DNA of 64,000 nucleotides from Corynebacterium sp. 122RC1 (GTDB lineage Bacteria; Actinomycetota; Actinomycetes; Mycobacteriales; Mycobacteriaceae), in assembly GCF_024580955.1 (NCBI RefSeq), contig NZ_JANIKD010000003.1, positions 1 to 64,000 of the forward strand, written 5' to 3'. Every line of letters starts with the position of its first letter. Within the stretch, counting starts at the first letter, position 1. The position numbers were made by a program, and so were the translations under genes. This document shows positions 49,827-60,887 of the stretch, in pieces. The notes beneath the pieces were generated by a model. It did not search any database, had not been told where the DNA came from, and saw only the letters and a list, made by a program, of their open reading frames with translations.

Positions 49827-51455
49827 TTACTTCTTGACAGTGAGGGTGTTCTTCTTCACCTGATCAGCAGCAAGTGCTTCCACCTCAGGCTCGTTGATCA
49901 CTGGCGTACCGTCAGTGGTCTGGAAGCCCTTCTTGAAAGCCTCTGTCTGAGAAAGCAGGGTCTGGGTGGACTCTTCAGAGAGCTGTGCACCACCGTTGAT
50001 CTGCTCAAAGACCTCAGGAGCTGCGGAGTGCAGGTGATCGAGCAGCTCGGACTCGAAGCGGCGGATGTCTTCAACGGGAACGTTGTCGAAGGCACCTTCG
50101 CCGGCGAGCCAGATGCTGACGATCTGCTCTTCCACTGGCTGAGGGGAGTTCTCTGCCTGCTTCAGCAGCTCGACCAGGCGAGCGCCGCGCTCGAGCTGAG
50201 CCTTAGATGCGGCGTCCAGATCGGATGCGAAGGCAGCGAACGCCTCGAGGTCACGGTATGCAGCGAGGTCCAGACGCAGGGAGCCGGAAACCTTCTTCAT
50301 ACCCTTGGTCTGTGCGGCACCACCAACACGGGAGACGGACACACCAACGTTAATTGCTGGACGGACACCCTTGTTGAACAGGTCGGACTCGAGGAACACC
50401 TGACCGTCGGTAATCGAGATCACGTTGGTAGGAATGAAGGCAGAAACGTCGTTTGCCTTGGTCTCGATGATTGGCAGAGCGGTGAGCGAGCCTGCACCCA
50501 TGTCGTCGGAGAGCTTTGCAGCACGCTCCAGCAGACGGGAGTGGAGGTAGAAGACGTCACCTGGGTATGCCTCGCGGCCTGGTGGGCGGCGCAGCAGCAG
50601 GGAGATTGCACGGTAGGCCTCTGCCTGCTTGGTCAGATCATCGTAGATCACCAGAACGTGGTTGCCCTGGTACATCCAGTGCTGGCCGAGTGCTGCACCG
50701 GTGAAAGGTGCGAGCCACTTGAAGCCTGCGGAATCGGATGCAGGTGCTGCAACGATGGTGGTGTATTCCAGAGCGCCGTGCTCTTCGAGGGTCTTGCGCA
50801 CTGCTGCGATGGTGGAACCCTTTTGGCCCACTGCAACGTAGATGCATCGAACCTGCTTGGTCTTGTCACCAGACTCCCAGTTGGCCTTCTGGTTCAAGAT
50901 GGTGTCAATGCAGACTGCGGTCTTACCAGTCTTGCGGTCACCAATGATCAACTGACGCTGACCACGACCAATTGGGGTCATTGCGTCAATAGCCTTGATG
51001 CCGGTCTGCATTGGCTCTTCCACTGGCTGACGCTGCAGCACGGATGGTGCCTGCAGTTCCAGCACGCGGTCTTCCTCAGCTTCGATGGCGCCAAGGCCGT
51101 CGATTGGCTGACCCAAAGGGTTGATAACGCGCCCAAGGAACTTGTCGCCGACTGGGATCGAGAGAACGTTTCCGGTCCTCTTGACTTCGTCGCCTTCCTT
51201 CAAGGTCTCAAAGTTGCCCAGCACCACAACGCCGACGCGGTCGGTGTCAAGGTTCTGTGCGACGCCGATCACGCCGCCTGGGAACTCGAGGAGCTCATTC
51301 GCCATAACGGATGGCAAGCCAGAAACCTGGGCGATACCATCTGCTGCGGAAATAACCACGCCGACCTCCTCACGGGAGGCCTCCGCGGAGTAGCTCGAGG
51401 TGTAGTTCGTAATCGCGCTACGGATCTCATCGGAGGAGATCGTAAGCTCCGCCAT
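49827..51455 (-). CDS. atpA: ATP synthase F1 alpha subunit
   Basis: 542 residues. P-loop GDRKTGKTA and signature [17 protein letters not shown] are present; the C-terminal extension (~30 residues ending [12 protein letters not shown]) is an actinobacterial trait, linked in mycobacteria to reduced ATP hydrolysis. The start [10 protein letters not shown] has AGGA 6 nt upstream. Confidence 0.98.
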   Translation of the reverse strand: MAELTISSDEIRSAITNYTSSYSAEASREEVGVVISAADGIAQVSGLPSVMANELLEFPGGVIGVAQNLDTDRVGVVVLGNFETLKEGDEVKRTGNVLSIPVGDKFLGRVINPLGQPIDGLGAIEAEEDRVLELQAPSVLQRQPVEEPMQTGIKAIDAMTPIGRGQRQLIIGDRKTGKTAVCIDTILNQKANWESGDKTKQVRCIYVAVGQKGSTIAAVRKTLEEHGALEYTTIVAAPASDSAGFKWLAPFTGAALGQHWMYQGNHVLVIYDDLTKQAEAYRAISLLLRRPPGREAYPGDVFYLHSRLLERAAKLSDDMGAGSLTALPIIETKANDVSAFIPTNVISITDGQVFLESDLFNKGVRPAINVGVSVSRVGGAAQTKGMKKVSGSLRLDLAAYRDLEAFAAFASDLDAASKAQLERGARLVELLKQAENSPQPVEEQIVSIWLAGEGAFDNVPVEDIRRFESELLDHLHSAAPEVFEQINGGAQLSEESTQTLLSQTEAFKKGFQTTDGTPVINEPEVEALAADQVKKNTLTVKK

Positions 51456-51512
51456 GTTCTTCCTGCTCTCGGTAGTTTGGTCCAGCAATTTCAATCAGTT
51501 TCTCGTCGTGTC

Positions 51513-52334
51513 TTAGGCGAAGTTTGCGCGGAGTCGCTCGAGTTTGCCCGAGGTGGATCCGTCGATAACTTCGTCGCCGACTCGGATGACAAGTCCACCG
51601 AGGAGGCTGGCATCAACCTCAGAGTGGATGTTCATCTCGCGACCATAAATACGCTCTAGCTTCTGTGCTAGTGCTTGGTTCTGCTCGTTGGTAAGCGGTG
51701 CGGCAGAGACAACGTGTGCAACATCGCGGTTCGCAAGTGCGGCAACCTCTTTGGAGAGGTTGTTGATGTCGTCAATCGCGTTGTGCTCGGGGCGCCCAAT
51801 CACCTGAAGTGCAAGGGCTTCGGTCACTGCGGTGACCTTGCCGTACAGCACCTTGGCCAGGAGTTCGCGCTTATTGTTGCGGTCGGCACTGCGGTCGTCG
51901 AGGAGCAGCGTGAGCGCTGGCTCCTTCTCGAGGATTCGAGACAAGCGGAAAAGCTCGTCTTCTACCTGTGCAAGTTGCCCTTGGCCCTCCGCGAAGCGAA
52001 GCAGCGAACGACGACCCAAGGTCACCAGTCCGGTGCGGAATTCACGGGGGTTCGACCAAGTCTGGGATGCTGCAGTGTTGAGCACCTCCAGGGTGGCCTG
52101 GGAAACCTTTCCGCCAAACACAGCAGAAATCAAGCCTGCACGCTTGTCAGCGGTGGAGGATGGGTCCGCTACTGCGATGCGCAGTGCGCGCTCGCCGTCC
52201 AGGGTGTCCACCACTTTGAAAAGCTCAGCGCCGGTTTGCGCTGCCACTGCACCTGCGTTTTCCTTTGCCTCCCACAGTGCTGTGTCGAGGTGGGAAATCA
52301 CTTGGTCCAGTGCGTTGCGGCTCGCTGCGTGCAT
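51513..52334 (-). CDS. atpH: ATP synthase delta subunit (long form)
   Basis: 273 residues, longer than the ~180 of E. coli, as usual in corynebacteria. The N-terminal ~100 residues are an extra helical segment; the C-terminal delta domain has LTNEQNQALAQKLERIYGREMNIHSEVDASLLGGLVIRVGDEVIDGS. It joins F1 to the peripheral stalk. Confidence 0.94.
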   Translation of the reverse strand: MHAASRNALDQVISHLDTALWEAKENAGAVAAQTGAELFKVVDTLDGERALRIAVADPSSTADKRAGLISAVFGGKVSQATLEVLNTAASQTWSNPREFRTGLVTLGRRSLLRFAEGQGQLAQVEDELFRLSRILEKEPALTLLLDDRSADRNNKRELLAKVLYGKVTAVTEALALQVIGRPEHNAIDDINNLSKEVAALANRDVAHVVSAAPLTNEQNQALAQKLERIYGREMNIHSEVDASLLGGLVIRVGDEVIDGSTSGKLERLRANFA

Positions 52335-52339
52335 TGTGC

Positions 52340-52912
52340 CTACTTTCCTGCCGGTGCCACGGTGTCGAGATCCGCCAGGAACTTATCAATCGTGCCGGAA
52401 CGCTTGACGTTCTCGGAGAGCTGCTCACCAAGGAGGCGCTCTGCAAGGTTGATGGAGTTCTGACCCATCTCGCGGCGAAGCTCAGCCACTACCTGCTCAC
52501 GCTGGGCGGCCAGTTGCTTCTCACCGGACTCGATGATGCGGTTGCTCTCCTCGGTAGCCTTTGCCTTCATCTCAGCTTCGATCTGCTTACCCTTTGCACG
52601 GGCTTCTTCGCGGATCTCTGCTGCTTCAGCGCGGGCTTCTGCGAGCTGAGCATTGTACTTCTCAAGCGCGGCCTTAGCTTCGGCCTGTGCGACCTCTGCG
52701 CGTTCAATGCCGCCCTTGATCCGGTCCTCACGCTCGGAAAGGACTTCCTGGAACTTTGGAAGAACGAACTTCCAAAAGAGAATTCCAATAACTACGAGCA
52801 CGACGAGCGACCAGACGATGTCGTAAGAGGCAGGCAGGAGCACATTTGGCTGGCTCTCCAGAGGGAGAGTCTCAGCGCCACCTGCTGCCAGGTAGTTGAT
52901 GACGTTCGTCAT
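52340..52912 (-). CDS. atpF: ATP synthase F0 b subunit
   Basis: 190 residues: one membrane helix near residues 30-50 ([23 protein letters not shown]) then a long charged coiled coil, the peripheral stalk. The stop is 5 nt before the atpH ATG. Confidence 0.96.
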   Translation of the reverse strand: MTNVINYLAAGGAETLPLESQPNVLLPASYDIVWSLVVLVVIGILFWKFVLPKFQEVLSEREDRIKGGIERAEVAQAEAKAALEKYNAQLAEARAEAAEIREEARAKGKQIEAEMKAKATEESNRIIESGEKQLAAQREQVVAELRREMGQNSINLAERLLGEQLSENVKRSGTIDKFLADLDTVAPAGK

Positions 52913-52945
52913 GAATCTCAGGCTTTCGTCAGTTGTTGGAATGTA

Positions 52946-53233
<288 letters not shown>

Positions 53234-53303
53234 CTAAAAGTATGAATGTTGTAGAGACTTGTGATCCGCGGGATGCGCGGGGTCAGTTGTTCATCGGTGT
53301 TCG

Positions 53304-54089
53304 TCAGTGCTCATCTGCGTGCAGCGACAATTCGATATACACGGCAACCAGCAGGGCGAAGATGTATGCCTGCAGGAAAATCACCAGCATCTCGAAGAGG
53401 GTGAACGCAACGCCGGCCACGATGGTCAGCGCGGACAGTGCGGTCCAACCATTCATCTGCCAGAAGAAGAAGTTGGTAGCAGAGAAGAGCAGAACCAGGA
53501 TGATGTGACCAACGAGCATGTTGGCCATGAGACGAACCGTCAGTGTTGCTGGACGCAGGATGAAGGTGGAGAGAATCTCCAGAGGCACAACCAGAATGTG
53601 CAGCAACGGTGGCAGGTTCGGAATCACCACGGAGGACTTCACATACTTGAAGAAGCCGTAGCGCTTCGAACCTGCGTAAATGAAGGCAATGTAACCGAAC
53701 AGCGCCAGCACGAGAGGCATACCAATGCGTGCGTTTGGCGAGATGTTCAGGAAAGGAATCACCGAAGGCACATTCATCACGAGGACGATGAAGAAGATCG
53801 TGGCCAGCACGGGGAGGAAACGACGTCCCTCCTTCTTGCCCAAAATCTCTTCTGCAATGTGAATTCGGACGAAATCCAGCAGGTACTCAGCAACGTTTTG
53901 CACACCTGAAGGCACAAGCTTCGGGTTGCGCATGGCGATGACAAAGAACAAGCCCAGAATTACAGCCATCAACAGACGGACGAACATCAGACGGTCGATT
54001 GTGAACCAGCCGTTCGCCACGTCGGCGAACCACAAGGCATCCGGGAAGAATTCGTGTTCCAGAGAGGGTGCGTGAAACTCACCCTTCAT
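53304..54089 (-). CDS. atpB: ATP synthase F0 a subunit
   Basis: 261 residues. Proton-channel Arg lies in ATLTVRLMANMLVGHIILVLL; five or six helices; N-terminal MKGEFHAPSLEHEFFPDALWF matches corynebacterial AtpB. No Shine-Dalgarno sequence is seen; TACAAC lies 7 nt before the ATG, so the operon mRNA may start at this codon. A longer in-frame reading has no support. Confidence 0.95.
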   Translation of the reverse strand: MKGEFHAPSLEHEFFPDALWFADVANGWFTIDRLMFVRLLMAVILGLFFVIAMRNPKLVPSGVQNVAEYLLDFVRIHIAEEILGKKEGRRFLPVLATIFFIVLVMNVPSVIPFLNISPNARIGMPLVLALFGYIAFIYAGSKRYGFFKYVKSSVVIPNLPPLLHILVVPLEILSTFILRPATLTVRLMANMLVGHIILVLLFSATNFFFWQMNGWTALSALTIVAGVAFTLFEMLVIFLQAYIFALLVAVYIELSLHADEH

Positions 54090-54562
54090 GGACAGTGTTG
54101 TAACGCTCAGCGTTCTCTCCCGTGTTCGGGCCGCAAACCTTGGGTTCCCAAGACTGCGGTGCGATGGACGTCTAAAAAACTCTCTGCGGCCGCCACGGAT
54201 TCCGTCGCACATCAGCATGGCGCTCGCAGGGGAATTGCCTTGGGCAAGAACTCCCCAACCAAAGGTTGCACCCACTCCGGTGCACTTTTTGGATTTGGGC
54301 AGCCTTTCCCAAGTGACCCGCGAAATACACTATCAGGCAAAACAAGGGGAATTCATGTGGGCTCGGTGCCGCCTTTGCCCCCCTTATCCACACCACCGCA
54401 AACAACATGCTTTAGCACTGAAAATACAACTTTGTAAGCTCAGTCACACCGCGGGAGAAAGGGGGTAATTCTTCCCGTTGTACCTCCCCCTTTCGGGTGT
54501 AGCTTGACTACTCGGTCCCAACAGGTCCCCAACAGGGCGCTAAACCCCTGAGGCACACATGC
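54090..54562. other. gene-free region upstream of atpB
   Basis: About 470 bp between the atpI-like terminator and atpB. It contains an inverted repeat GAAAGGGGG (54457-54465) / CCCCCTTTC (54486-54494) and no supported gene. It must hold the main atp operon promoters. Confidence 0.55.
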
Positions 54563-54591
54563 AAAAACCGCGCCCAGCAACGCTGGCGCGG
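54563..54591 (-). terminator. terminator of the atpI-like gene
   Basis: On the minus strand a GC-rich stem (54582-54591 with 54568-54577, one bulge) is followed by TTTTT (54563-54567). It separates the atpI-like gene from atpB. Confidence 0.88.
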
Positions 54592-54614
54592 CTACAGCAA
54601 ATGACGGCAACCCC

Positions 54615-55127
54615 CTAGCTCACGTAGGTCACCTTTGCGGTGATAACCCCATAGACTTCGCAGGCGAGCACAACCACCAGAGCGAGCACCACGGTCACAA
54701 AGAGGGCGATCGGATCGTAGAAGGTCATGTCTCGGATGAAGTAGAACACGATGATCACCGCAACGATCTTCACCAGCCAGCTCCCCAGAACCACAGCGCC
54801 GGTGGTGGAAGCGCTAGTATTCGCGGTGAGGAGCACGCTGAGCACGGTCAGCAACACGAAACTACCGCCGATCGCCGCACCAATGAGTACGCCCCAAATT
54901 CCTGGGAGGTCGCGCAGCGCTCCCCAGATAGACAAACTCATCAAAGTGATCACCACAAGGGCAACGCTGCCAAACTTTAATGCCCGCAAAAGGGGGCGGC
55001 GCTGATCATCGTATTGCGAAATCTCGCCCGTTTTCTCCCCCACTGCGCTGACCTTTGGCGCGGGAGTCACCGGGACATTTTCTACATTTTGGGCGTTTTG
55101 GGAGTTTTCTTGCTCATTGGTGCTCAC
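54615..55127 (-). CDS. atpI: AtpI-like membrane protein
   Basis: 170 residues. A polar ~50-residue N-terminus precedes four hydrophobic helices (SVALVVITLMSLSIWGAL; GVLIGAAIGGSFVLLTVL; LGSWLVKIVAVIIVFYFI; VTVVLALVVVLACEVYGV). Position before atpB matches the atpI/Rv1303 gene; it may help assemble the c-ring. GTG start 9 nt after TAGGAT. It has its own terminator, so it is probably a separate transcript from atpB-C. Confidence 0.82.
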   Translation of the reverse strand: MSTNEQENSQNAQNVENVPVTPAPKVSAVGEKTGEISQYDDQRRPLLRALKFGSVALVVITLMSLSIWGALRDLPGIWGVLIGAAIGGSFVLLTVLSVLLTANTSASTTGAVVLGSWLVKIVAVIIVFYFIRDMTFYDPIALFVTVVLALVVVLACEVYGVITAKVTYVS

Positions 55128-55156
55128 GGTTGATCAATCCTACACATCGCTGGAAT

Positions 55157-56302
55157 TTAATTGCTTTCTAGGCTTTCCCGTGCCGCTCGCTGCACGGGCC
55201 GCCAGGTGATGCCTACCGCGGCCGCAATAGCTACGACCACACCGGTGGTTGCCACCGCAGGTGGGACAACGGAGTAGCTCACTGCACCGAAGGCCACCAC
55301 CATCACCCAGGTATAGAGCACCAGCACCACCCGGCGGTGCGTGTGTCCGAGGGAAAGGAGGCGGTGGTGCAGGTGCATCTTGTCCGCGGAAAAAGGTGAC
55401 TGGCCACGGCGGACCCTGCGGACAACCGCCATCACAAGGTCGAGCAGCGGCACAAACACCGCCGCGATGACCACGATCATGGGGCTCATCAGGGCAATAA
55501 TGTCCACCGTGCCGTAGAGGCTCATGTCAATCTTGCCGCTGGCGGAGGTGGAGGCCGCAGCCAGCATGAGACCGATGAGCATAGAACCAGAATCGCCCAT
55601 GAAGATCCTGGCGGGCTCGAAGTTGTGGGGCAGGAAGCCTGCGCACATCCCCACCACTGCGGCGGCGATGATCGCCGGTGGGTAGGCAGACACCATGCCG
55701 CCCTGGTCATGGAGGATGGTCAGTGAAAACACCAAAATCGCGCCCGCAGCGATCATGCCCAGGCCCGCAGCTAGGCCATCAAGGCCATCCACAAAGTTGA
55801 TTGCATTGATCAAGGTCACGGTGAACAGCACGGTGATTACGGTAGAGGCCACCTGGTCCAACACGATGGTGGTTCCCCCACCAAAGGGCACATAGAGCAC
55901 CGTCCAGTTGATGCCGAGCAGGCTCATCACCACTCCGGCCAGCACTTGGCCAGTGAGTTTGGTGATTGCGTCGAGTTCATAGAGGTCATCGATCACGCCC
56001 ACCAGCACAATCACGAACGCCCCCCACACCACGGCGTTCATCTCTGGCGTCACGGGTTGGAAGCCACGAGTCAAGGCAGGAAACTGGTCCGCTACGAAAA
56101 TGGCGGAAAGCGCCCCGGAGAACATTGCCACGCCACCGATTCGCGGGGTGGGTTGCTTGTGGACGTCACGTTCGCGGATCTCCGCCATGTGCCCAGAGCG
56201 CACCATGATGCTGCGCACAATGCCGGTGGTGATGAAGGTAAGCGCTGCCGCTACCAGGATCACCAACCCGAGTTCGCGCAGCGGGACGCCGGCCACCCCC
56301 AT
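55157..56302 (-). CDS. wecA: undecaprenyl-phosphate GlcNAc-1-phosphate transferase (WecA/Rfe)
   Basis: 381 residues with ~11 helices. MraY/WecA motifs: VIDDLYELD, NFVDGLDGLAAG, FMGDSGSMLIG and HLHHRLLSLGH. It links GlcNAc-1-P to decaprenyl phosphate, starting the arabinogalactan linker. The ATG abuts the upstream Sua5 stop, so the two are co-translated. Confidence 0.94.
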   Translation of the reverse strand: MGVAGVPLRELGLVILVAAALTFITTGIVRSIMVRSGHMAEIRERDVHKQPTPRIGGVAMFSGALSAIFVADQFPALTRGFQPVTPEMNAVVWGAFVIVLVGVIDDLYELDAITKLTGQVLAGVVMSLLGINWTVLYVPFGGGTTIVLDQVASTVITVLFTVTLINAINFVDGLDGLAAGLGMIAAGAILVFSLTILHDQGGMVSAYPPAIIAAAVVGMCAGFLPHNFEPARIFMGDSGSMLIGLMLAAASTSASGKIDMSLYGTVDIIALMSPMIVVIAAVFVPLLDLVMAVVRRVRRGQSPFSADKMHLHHRLLSLGHTHRRVVLVLYTWVMVVAFGAVSYSVVPPAVATTGVVVAIAAAVGITWRPVQRAARESLESN

Positions 56303-56953
56303 CTATCGCAGGGCCTCTACGTCCAGCTCAAGTACCTCTGCAATCCGCTCAGCGCTGATCGCGCCTTCACGGAGAATGCGTGGGGTCTGCCCGGACAGGT
56401 CCACGATGGTGGAGGCAAGTCCAAGGGCACACTCCCCGCCGTCGAGGTAGATCGCTACGGATTCGCCGAGCTGTTCTTTGGCGGCATGCACGGTTGCCGG
56501 TGGGGTCTGCCCGGAGATGTTGGCGCTGGACACAGCCATTGGGCCGGTCCGGCGCAGCAGCTCGATCGCCACGGGATGCAGCGGCATGCGCAGCATCACA
56601 GTGCCGCGAGTATCGCCGAGGTTCCAGGGCAGGCTTGGGGCCTGCGGCACAACGAGCGAAAGCCCACCTGGCCAAAATGCTTCAATGAGCGTGCGCAACT
56701 GCGTGTCAAAGGTGTGCACGAGCCCCCGGGCGGTATCCCAACTGCCCACAAGCACCGGCACCGGCATGTCTGGGCCACGGCGCTTGGTTTCCAAGAGTTT
56801 GGCTACCGCGCGGTTATCAAACGCATTGCACCCCAGGCCGTACAGGGTATCCGTGGGCATCACTACAAGGCGCCCGGACTCCACTGCGTCCACAGCGGCC
56901 GAAATGCCGGCCTCGCGCGATTGTGCATCCGCGCAGTCATAAATCCTGCTCAA
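56303..56953 (-). CDS. sua5: threonylcarbamoyl-AMP synthase (Sua5/YwlC)
   Basis: 216 residues. YrdC fold: SGRLVVMPTDTLYGLGCNAFD, KRRGPDMPVPVLVG, and SSANISGQTPPAT. It makes threonylcarbamoyl-AMP for the t6A37 tRNA modification. The start overlaps the prmC stop by 4 bp (ATGA). Confidence 0.95.
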   Translation of the reverse strand: MSRIYDCADAQSREAGISAAVDAVESGRLVVMPTDTLYGLGCNAFDNRAVAKLLETKRRGPDMPVPVLVGSWDTARGLVHTFDTQLRTLIEAFWPGGLSLVVPQAPSLPWNLGDTRGTVMLRMPLHPVAIELLRRTGPMAVSSANISGQTPPATVHAAKEQLGESVAIYLDGGECALGLASTIVDLSGQTPRILREGAISAERIAEVLELDVEALR

Positions 56954-57828
56954 CGCTTCACTCCATCATCGATTGAAGGCTTGGTTTGTGCTTTATCTGC
57001 ACTTACCTTACTCGCCATCACAAATCGCTCGCGCCCGGCGAGGTCGCGAACATGTGAAATATCGTCAAATTGCCCAGATTCCGCAAACAGCTCTCGGGTT
57101 GCTTGGGCTCTGGAGTCGTCGTGTTCCACACCAACTACGCCACCCGGTACCAGCAGCGCGGCGGCGATTGGCACCCATTGTTGAAGAAAGTCCATGCCGC
57201 TTTGCCCGGAGAACACGGCCATGTGGGGGTCGTGGTACACCTCGGGCTGCAGGTCCTGCGACTCCGGCACATACGGCGGATTGCACACCAGTACGTTCAC
57301 TCGCCCGAGCAGGTCCCCATAGGTTTCCAGGTCCAGGGCGTCCCCACGAATCAGGGTCGCCCTCCCCGCGAGGTTTCGCTCAGCGTAGCTCGCGGCTGCC
57401 TCGGAAAGCTCCACGGCATAGACGCTCGCTTTCCGACGTTCACCGGCGACGTACGCAGCGATGGCTCCAGTGCCGGTGCAGACATCAAGCACCAGCGCAC
57501 CGTCGAAGGCCTGCTGGGCAGCCCAGTGCGCCAGCAGCTCGGTCTCGGGGCGAGGGATGAACACACCCTCCCCCACCTGCATCTCGTGCGGACCAAACCA
57601 TGCGCGGCCCAGCAGATGTTGGAGGGGGACGCGCTGGGCTCGTCGTTCTACGAGCTCTTTGTAGCGCCGTGTGAACTCCGCATCCATCTGCTCGCGGCGG
57701 CGCAGGCCCACCTGGTTGTCCGGGATGCCCAGAAGGTGCGCGGCAAGCGCGATGGCGTCGACGCGCGGCGAGGCCACCCCGGATACTTCCAGGATGGCCT
57801 CTGCTTGGCGCAGTTGCTCGTGCAACAC
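56950..57828 (-). CDS. prmC: release factor glutamine methyltransferase
   Basis: About 292 residues. SAM motif LVLDVCTGTGAIAAYVA, and the NPPY motif (VLVCNPPYVPESQ) that holds the Gln substrate; PRPETELL is also typical. It methylates the GGQ glutamine of PrfA, its neighbour. The start could be GTG at 57828 (GGGGA 8 nt upstream) or TTG at 57834. Confidence 0.94.
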   Translation of the reverse strand: MLHEQLRQAEAILEVSGVASPRVDAIALAAHLLGIPDNQVGLRRREQMDAEFTRRYKELVERRAQRVPLQHLLGRAWFGPHEMQVGEGVFIPRPETELLAHWAAQQAFDGALVLDVCTGTGAIAAYVAGERRKASVYAVELSEAAASYAERNLAGRATLIRGDALDLETYGDLLGRVNVLVCNPPYVPESQDLQPEVYHDPHMAVFSGQSGMDFLQQWVPIAAALLVPGGVVGVEHDDSRAQATRELFAESGQFDDISHVRDLAGRERFVMASKVSADKAQTKPSIDDGVKR

Positions 57829-57843
57829 TGGCAAAATCCCCGG

Positions 57844-58923
57844 TTAGGAGGCTTCTGCCTCAAGGCGCTCGGCGCGCTCGGCTGCCTGCAGGGCGCTGAA
57901 GAGATCACCCAAGTCGCCGCCCAGCACCGAGTCAAGGTTGTTCGCCTTGTAGCCAATGCGGTGGTCGGTGATCCGGTTTTCCGGCCAGTTGTAGGTGCGG
58001 ATGCGCTCCGAGCGATCCATCGTGCGGATCTGCGCGGCGCGCCCTTCTGCGGCCTCAGCGTTGGCCTGCTCCTCGGCGAGGGCCTGCAGGCGAGCTGCAA
58101 GCACTTGCATGGCGCGAGCCTTGTTCTGGATCTGCGAACGCTCCTTCTGGCAGGTCACCACAATTCCCGTGGGCAGGTGCGTAATACGCACTGCGGAGTC
58201 CGTGGTGTTCACACCCTGGCCACCCTTGCCGGAGGAACGGTACACGTCCACGCGGAGGTCCTTGTCATCGATCTCCACCTCGCCTACCTCGTCCGGCTCT
58301 GGGTAGACCAGCACGCCGGCGGCGGAGGTTTGGATTCGTCCCTGCGATTCCGTCACGGGGACGCGCTGCACGCGGTGCACGCCGCCCTCGAACTTGAACT
58401 GGCTCCACGCACCGTCTCGGGAGGGCTGCTTGGAGCGGATAGACATGGTCATGTCCTTTACACCGCCCAAGTCAGACTCGGCGAGGTCCAGGATTTCCGT
58501 GGTAAAACCGTTCTTTTCAGCATAGCGCTGGTACATGCGGGCGAGCTCGCCTGCAAACAGGGCTGCTTCCTCGCCGCCTGCACCGGACTTGATTTCCATT
58601 ACGATGTCGTCGCCATCATGTGGATCACGTGGCGCGAGCAGGTCAGCGAGCTGCTCCTCGTACTGCACCACCTCTGCCTCCAGGCGGGTTACTTCCCCTT
58701 GGAACTCGTGGTCCTCATGGGCCATTTCGCGGGCGTCGGCCAGATCCTCACGCGCTTGCACCAGCTTGGTGTTCACGTTGATGATCGGCTGCAGCTCCGA
58801 ATAGCGCTTTGAGAGCTTGCGGAACAACGCCTGGTCATTCATCGTCTCCGGATCGGACATCTGCATTTCGATGCCCTGGTACTCCGCAACGATGTCATCA
58901 ACCAATGAAACCTGGTTCGCCAT
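57844..58923 (-). CDS. prfA: peptide chain release factor 1
   Basis: 359 residues. Contains the GGQ loop ([18 protein letters not shown]) and the stop-codon-reading PAT-type tripeptide region ([13 protein letters not shown] follows domain 2). It ends translation at UAA and UAG. GAGGAGG precedes the start; the ATG shares one base with the rho stop (TAATG), so the genes are coupled. Confidence 0.97.
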   Translation of the reverse strand: MANQVSLVDDIVAEYQGIEMQMSDPETMNDQALFRKLSKRYSELQPIINVNTKLVQAREDLADAREMAHEDHEFQGEVTRLEAEVVQYEEQLADLLAPRDPHDGDDIVMEIKSGAGGEEAALFAGELARMYQRYAEKNGFTTEILDLAESDLGGVKDMTMSIRSKQPSRDGAWSQFKFEGGVHRVQRVPVTESQGRIQTSAAGVLVYPEPDEVGEVEIDDKDLRVDVYRSSGKGGQGVNTTDSAVRITHLPTGIVVTCQKERSQIQNKARAMQVLAARLQALAEEQANAEAAEGRAAQIRTMDRSERIRTYNWPENRITDHRIGYKANNLDSVLGGDLGDLFSALQAAERAERLEAEAS

Positions 58924-60887
58924 TATTCCTCCTCGGCGTCAGCAGCCATTGGGGCGGAAGAGGCAACCTGCATCAGGAACTCACCGTTGTTCTTGGTCTT
59001 CTTGAGCTGCTTGATCAGCAAATCAATTGCCTGCTGGTTATCCAGCGCGGAGAGGATGCGGCGCAGCTTGTGCATAATGCGCGCCTCCTCAGGGGCAAGC
59101 AACAGCTCGTCTTTACGCGTACCGGAAGGATTCACATCAACGGCTGGGAACACGCGGCGCTCGGAGATCTTGCGGTCCAGCTTCAGCTCGGCGTTGCCGG
59201 TGCCCTTGAACTCCTCGAAGATCACGGTGTCACCTGCGGAACCAGTCTCCACCATCGCGGTTGCAATGATCGTGAGCGAGCCGCCATTTTCAATGTTGCG
59301 GGCAGCTCCAAGGAAGCGCTTTGGCGGGTACAGGGCGTTGGAGTCCACGCCACCGGAGAGAATACGGCCGGACGCCGGGCTGGAGTTGTTGTACGCGCGG
59401 CCCAGGCGAGTGATGGAGTCCAACAGGACCACCACGTCTTGCCCCTGTTCCACCAGGCGCTTGGCGCGCTCGATGGCGAGCTCGGCCACGGCGGTGTGCT
59501 CGCTCGGTGGGCGGTCAAAGGTAGAGGCGATGACCTCACCCTTCACGCTGCGCTGCATGTCCGTCACTTCTTCGGGGCGCTCATCCACCAGCACCACCAT
59601 GAGGTAGCACTCAGGGTTGTTGGTGGCAATCGCGTTCGCGATGTTCTGCAGGATGGTGGTCTTACCGGCCTTCGGCGGGGAGACGATCAGCGCACGCTGG
59701 CCCTTACCAATCGGCATGATGAGGTCAATCACGCGGGTAGTGAGGATCTTCGGATCAGTTTCCAGGCGCAGGCGCTGGTTCGGGTACAGCGGGGTGAGCT
59801 TGGAGAAGTCTGGGCGACCCTTCGCCTCCTCCACGGTCATGCCGTTCACTGAGTCCACGCGCACCAGCGGGTTGTACTTCTGGCGATTGCGGCCGCGGCC
59901 AGCGGTTTGCTCGTGGCCCAGGCGCACCTGACCTACGATCGCGTCACCCGCGCGCAGGCCCAGGCGGCGGATCATTTGGTTGTTCACGTACACATCCGCG
60001 GGCCCTGGGTGGTAGCCGGAGGTGCGCACGAATGCCACGTTGTTATCCACGATGTCCAAAATGCCGGCCACCTGCTGCAGCACGTCATCCTCGCGGACCT
60101 CGTTGTTCTCTCCATCGCGGTCGCGGCCGCGGCGGTTGCGTCGGTTCCTGCGTCCGTTGCGATCGTTCCGATCGTTCCGGTCACTGCGGTCACTGCGGTC
60201 GTTTCGGTCGCTACGGCGGTTGTTCTGAGCGGTGTTACCCTCGTCTTGCTGCTCCCCCTGGGCACGCTCGCCGTTGCCAGCATCCTTGGAGGCGTCAGAG
60301 TCAGCGTGATCCTTGGCGTTGTCCTGCGGTGCTGCGGTATCTCGCTGTCCGCGCTGCTCACGGCGGGCGCGGTTCCGGCGTGCCCGGCGCGCTGCGGAGC
60401 GAGATTCGTAGCGCACCTCCTCGCTGCCGTTGTCGCCGGAGTTATCGCCGGAGTTGTCGCTGGAATTATCGCTGCCTGGCTCAGCGCCGCTTTCAGCACG
60501 AGCTGCCTGAGCGGTGTCCGCGCTGGTGGCGTCGGTAGCTTGTGGCTGCTCCTGGGGTGCTGCGCTGCGGGTTGCACGACGGCGGCGGCCTCGTGGTTCC
60601 TGCTCAGCTTGTGCTTGCTCGCCGTTGTCCACCGCAGCGGTGTGTTCTGGAGCGCGCTGCTCTTCGGAAGCCTGCGCTGCTGCGCTTGCCTTGGTTGCGC
60701 GGCGTGGTTTGGAAGTCTGTGCGGATGCTTGGCCGCTTCCCCCTTGTGCGCCGGTGATTGCGGCGATCAGTTCGCCTTTGCGCAGGCCGGAGGTGCCTTT
60801 GAGGCCAAGTTCAGCGGCGATCTTGCGCAGTTCCGGCAGGCGCAGGGCAGCGAGGTTGCGCTGTGCGCCGTTGTCTGAATCAGACAC
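58923..60887 (-). CDS. rho: transcription termination factor Rho with long disordered insertion
   Basis: 654 residues, against ~420 in E. coli. N-terminal Rho_N domain ([30 protein letters not shown]), then ~230 residues rich in Arg, Asp, Asn and Gln with NDRNDR repeats, then the RNA-binding fold ([33 protein letters not shown]) and the hexameric ATPase with P-loop SPPKAGKT near residue 405 and [11 protein letters not shown]. The GTG has AAAGGA 5 nt upstream. A leader of more than 600 nt precedes it. prfA is coupled at the 3' end. Confidence 0.96.
   Translation of the reverse strand: MSDSDNGAQRNLAALRLPELRKIAAELGLKGTSGLRKGELIAAITGAQGGSGQASAQTSKPRRATKASAAAQASEEQRAPEHTAAVDNGEQAQAEQEPRGRRRRATRSAAPQEQPQATDATSADTAQAARAESGAEPGSDNSSDNSGDNSGDNGSEEVRYESRSAARRARRNRARREQRGQRDTAAPQDNAKDHADSDASKDAGNGERAQGEQQDEGNTAQNNRRSDRNDRSDRSDRNDRNDRNGRRNRRNRRGRDRDGENNEVREDDVLQQVAGILDIVDNNVAFVRTSGYHPGPADVYVNNQMIRRLGLRAGDAIVGQVRLGHEQTAGRGRNRQKYNPLVRVDSVNGMTVEEAKGRPDFSKLTPLYPNQRLRLETDPKILTTRVIDLIMPIGKGQRALIVSPPKAGKTTILQNIANAIATNNPECYLMVVLVDERPEEVTDMQRSVKGEVIASTFDRPPSEHTAVAELAIERAKRLVEQGQDVVVLLDSITRLGRAYNNSSPASGRILSGGVDSNALYPPKRFLGAARNIENGGSLTIIATAMVETGSAGDTVIFEEFKGTGNAELKLDRKISERRVFPAVDVNPSGTRKDELLLAPEEARIMHKLRRILSALDNQQAIDLLIKQLKKTKNNGEFLMQVASSAPMAADAEEE

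Noticed and set aside
49806..51659. 617-codon open frame antisense to atpA
   Set aside because: Same reason; the conserved atpA reading explains the region fully.
57070..58812. 580-codon open frame antisense to prmC and prfA
   Set aside because: No motifs, and it crosses two genes with clear catalytic signatures.
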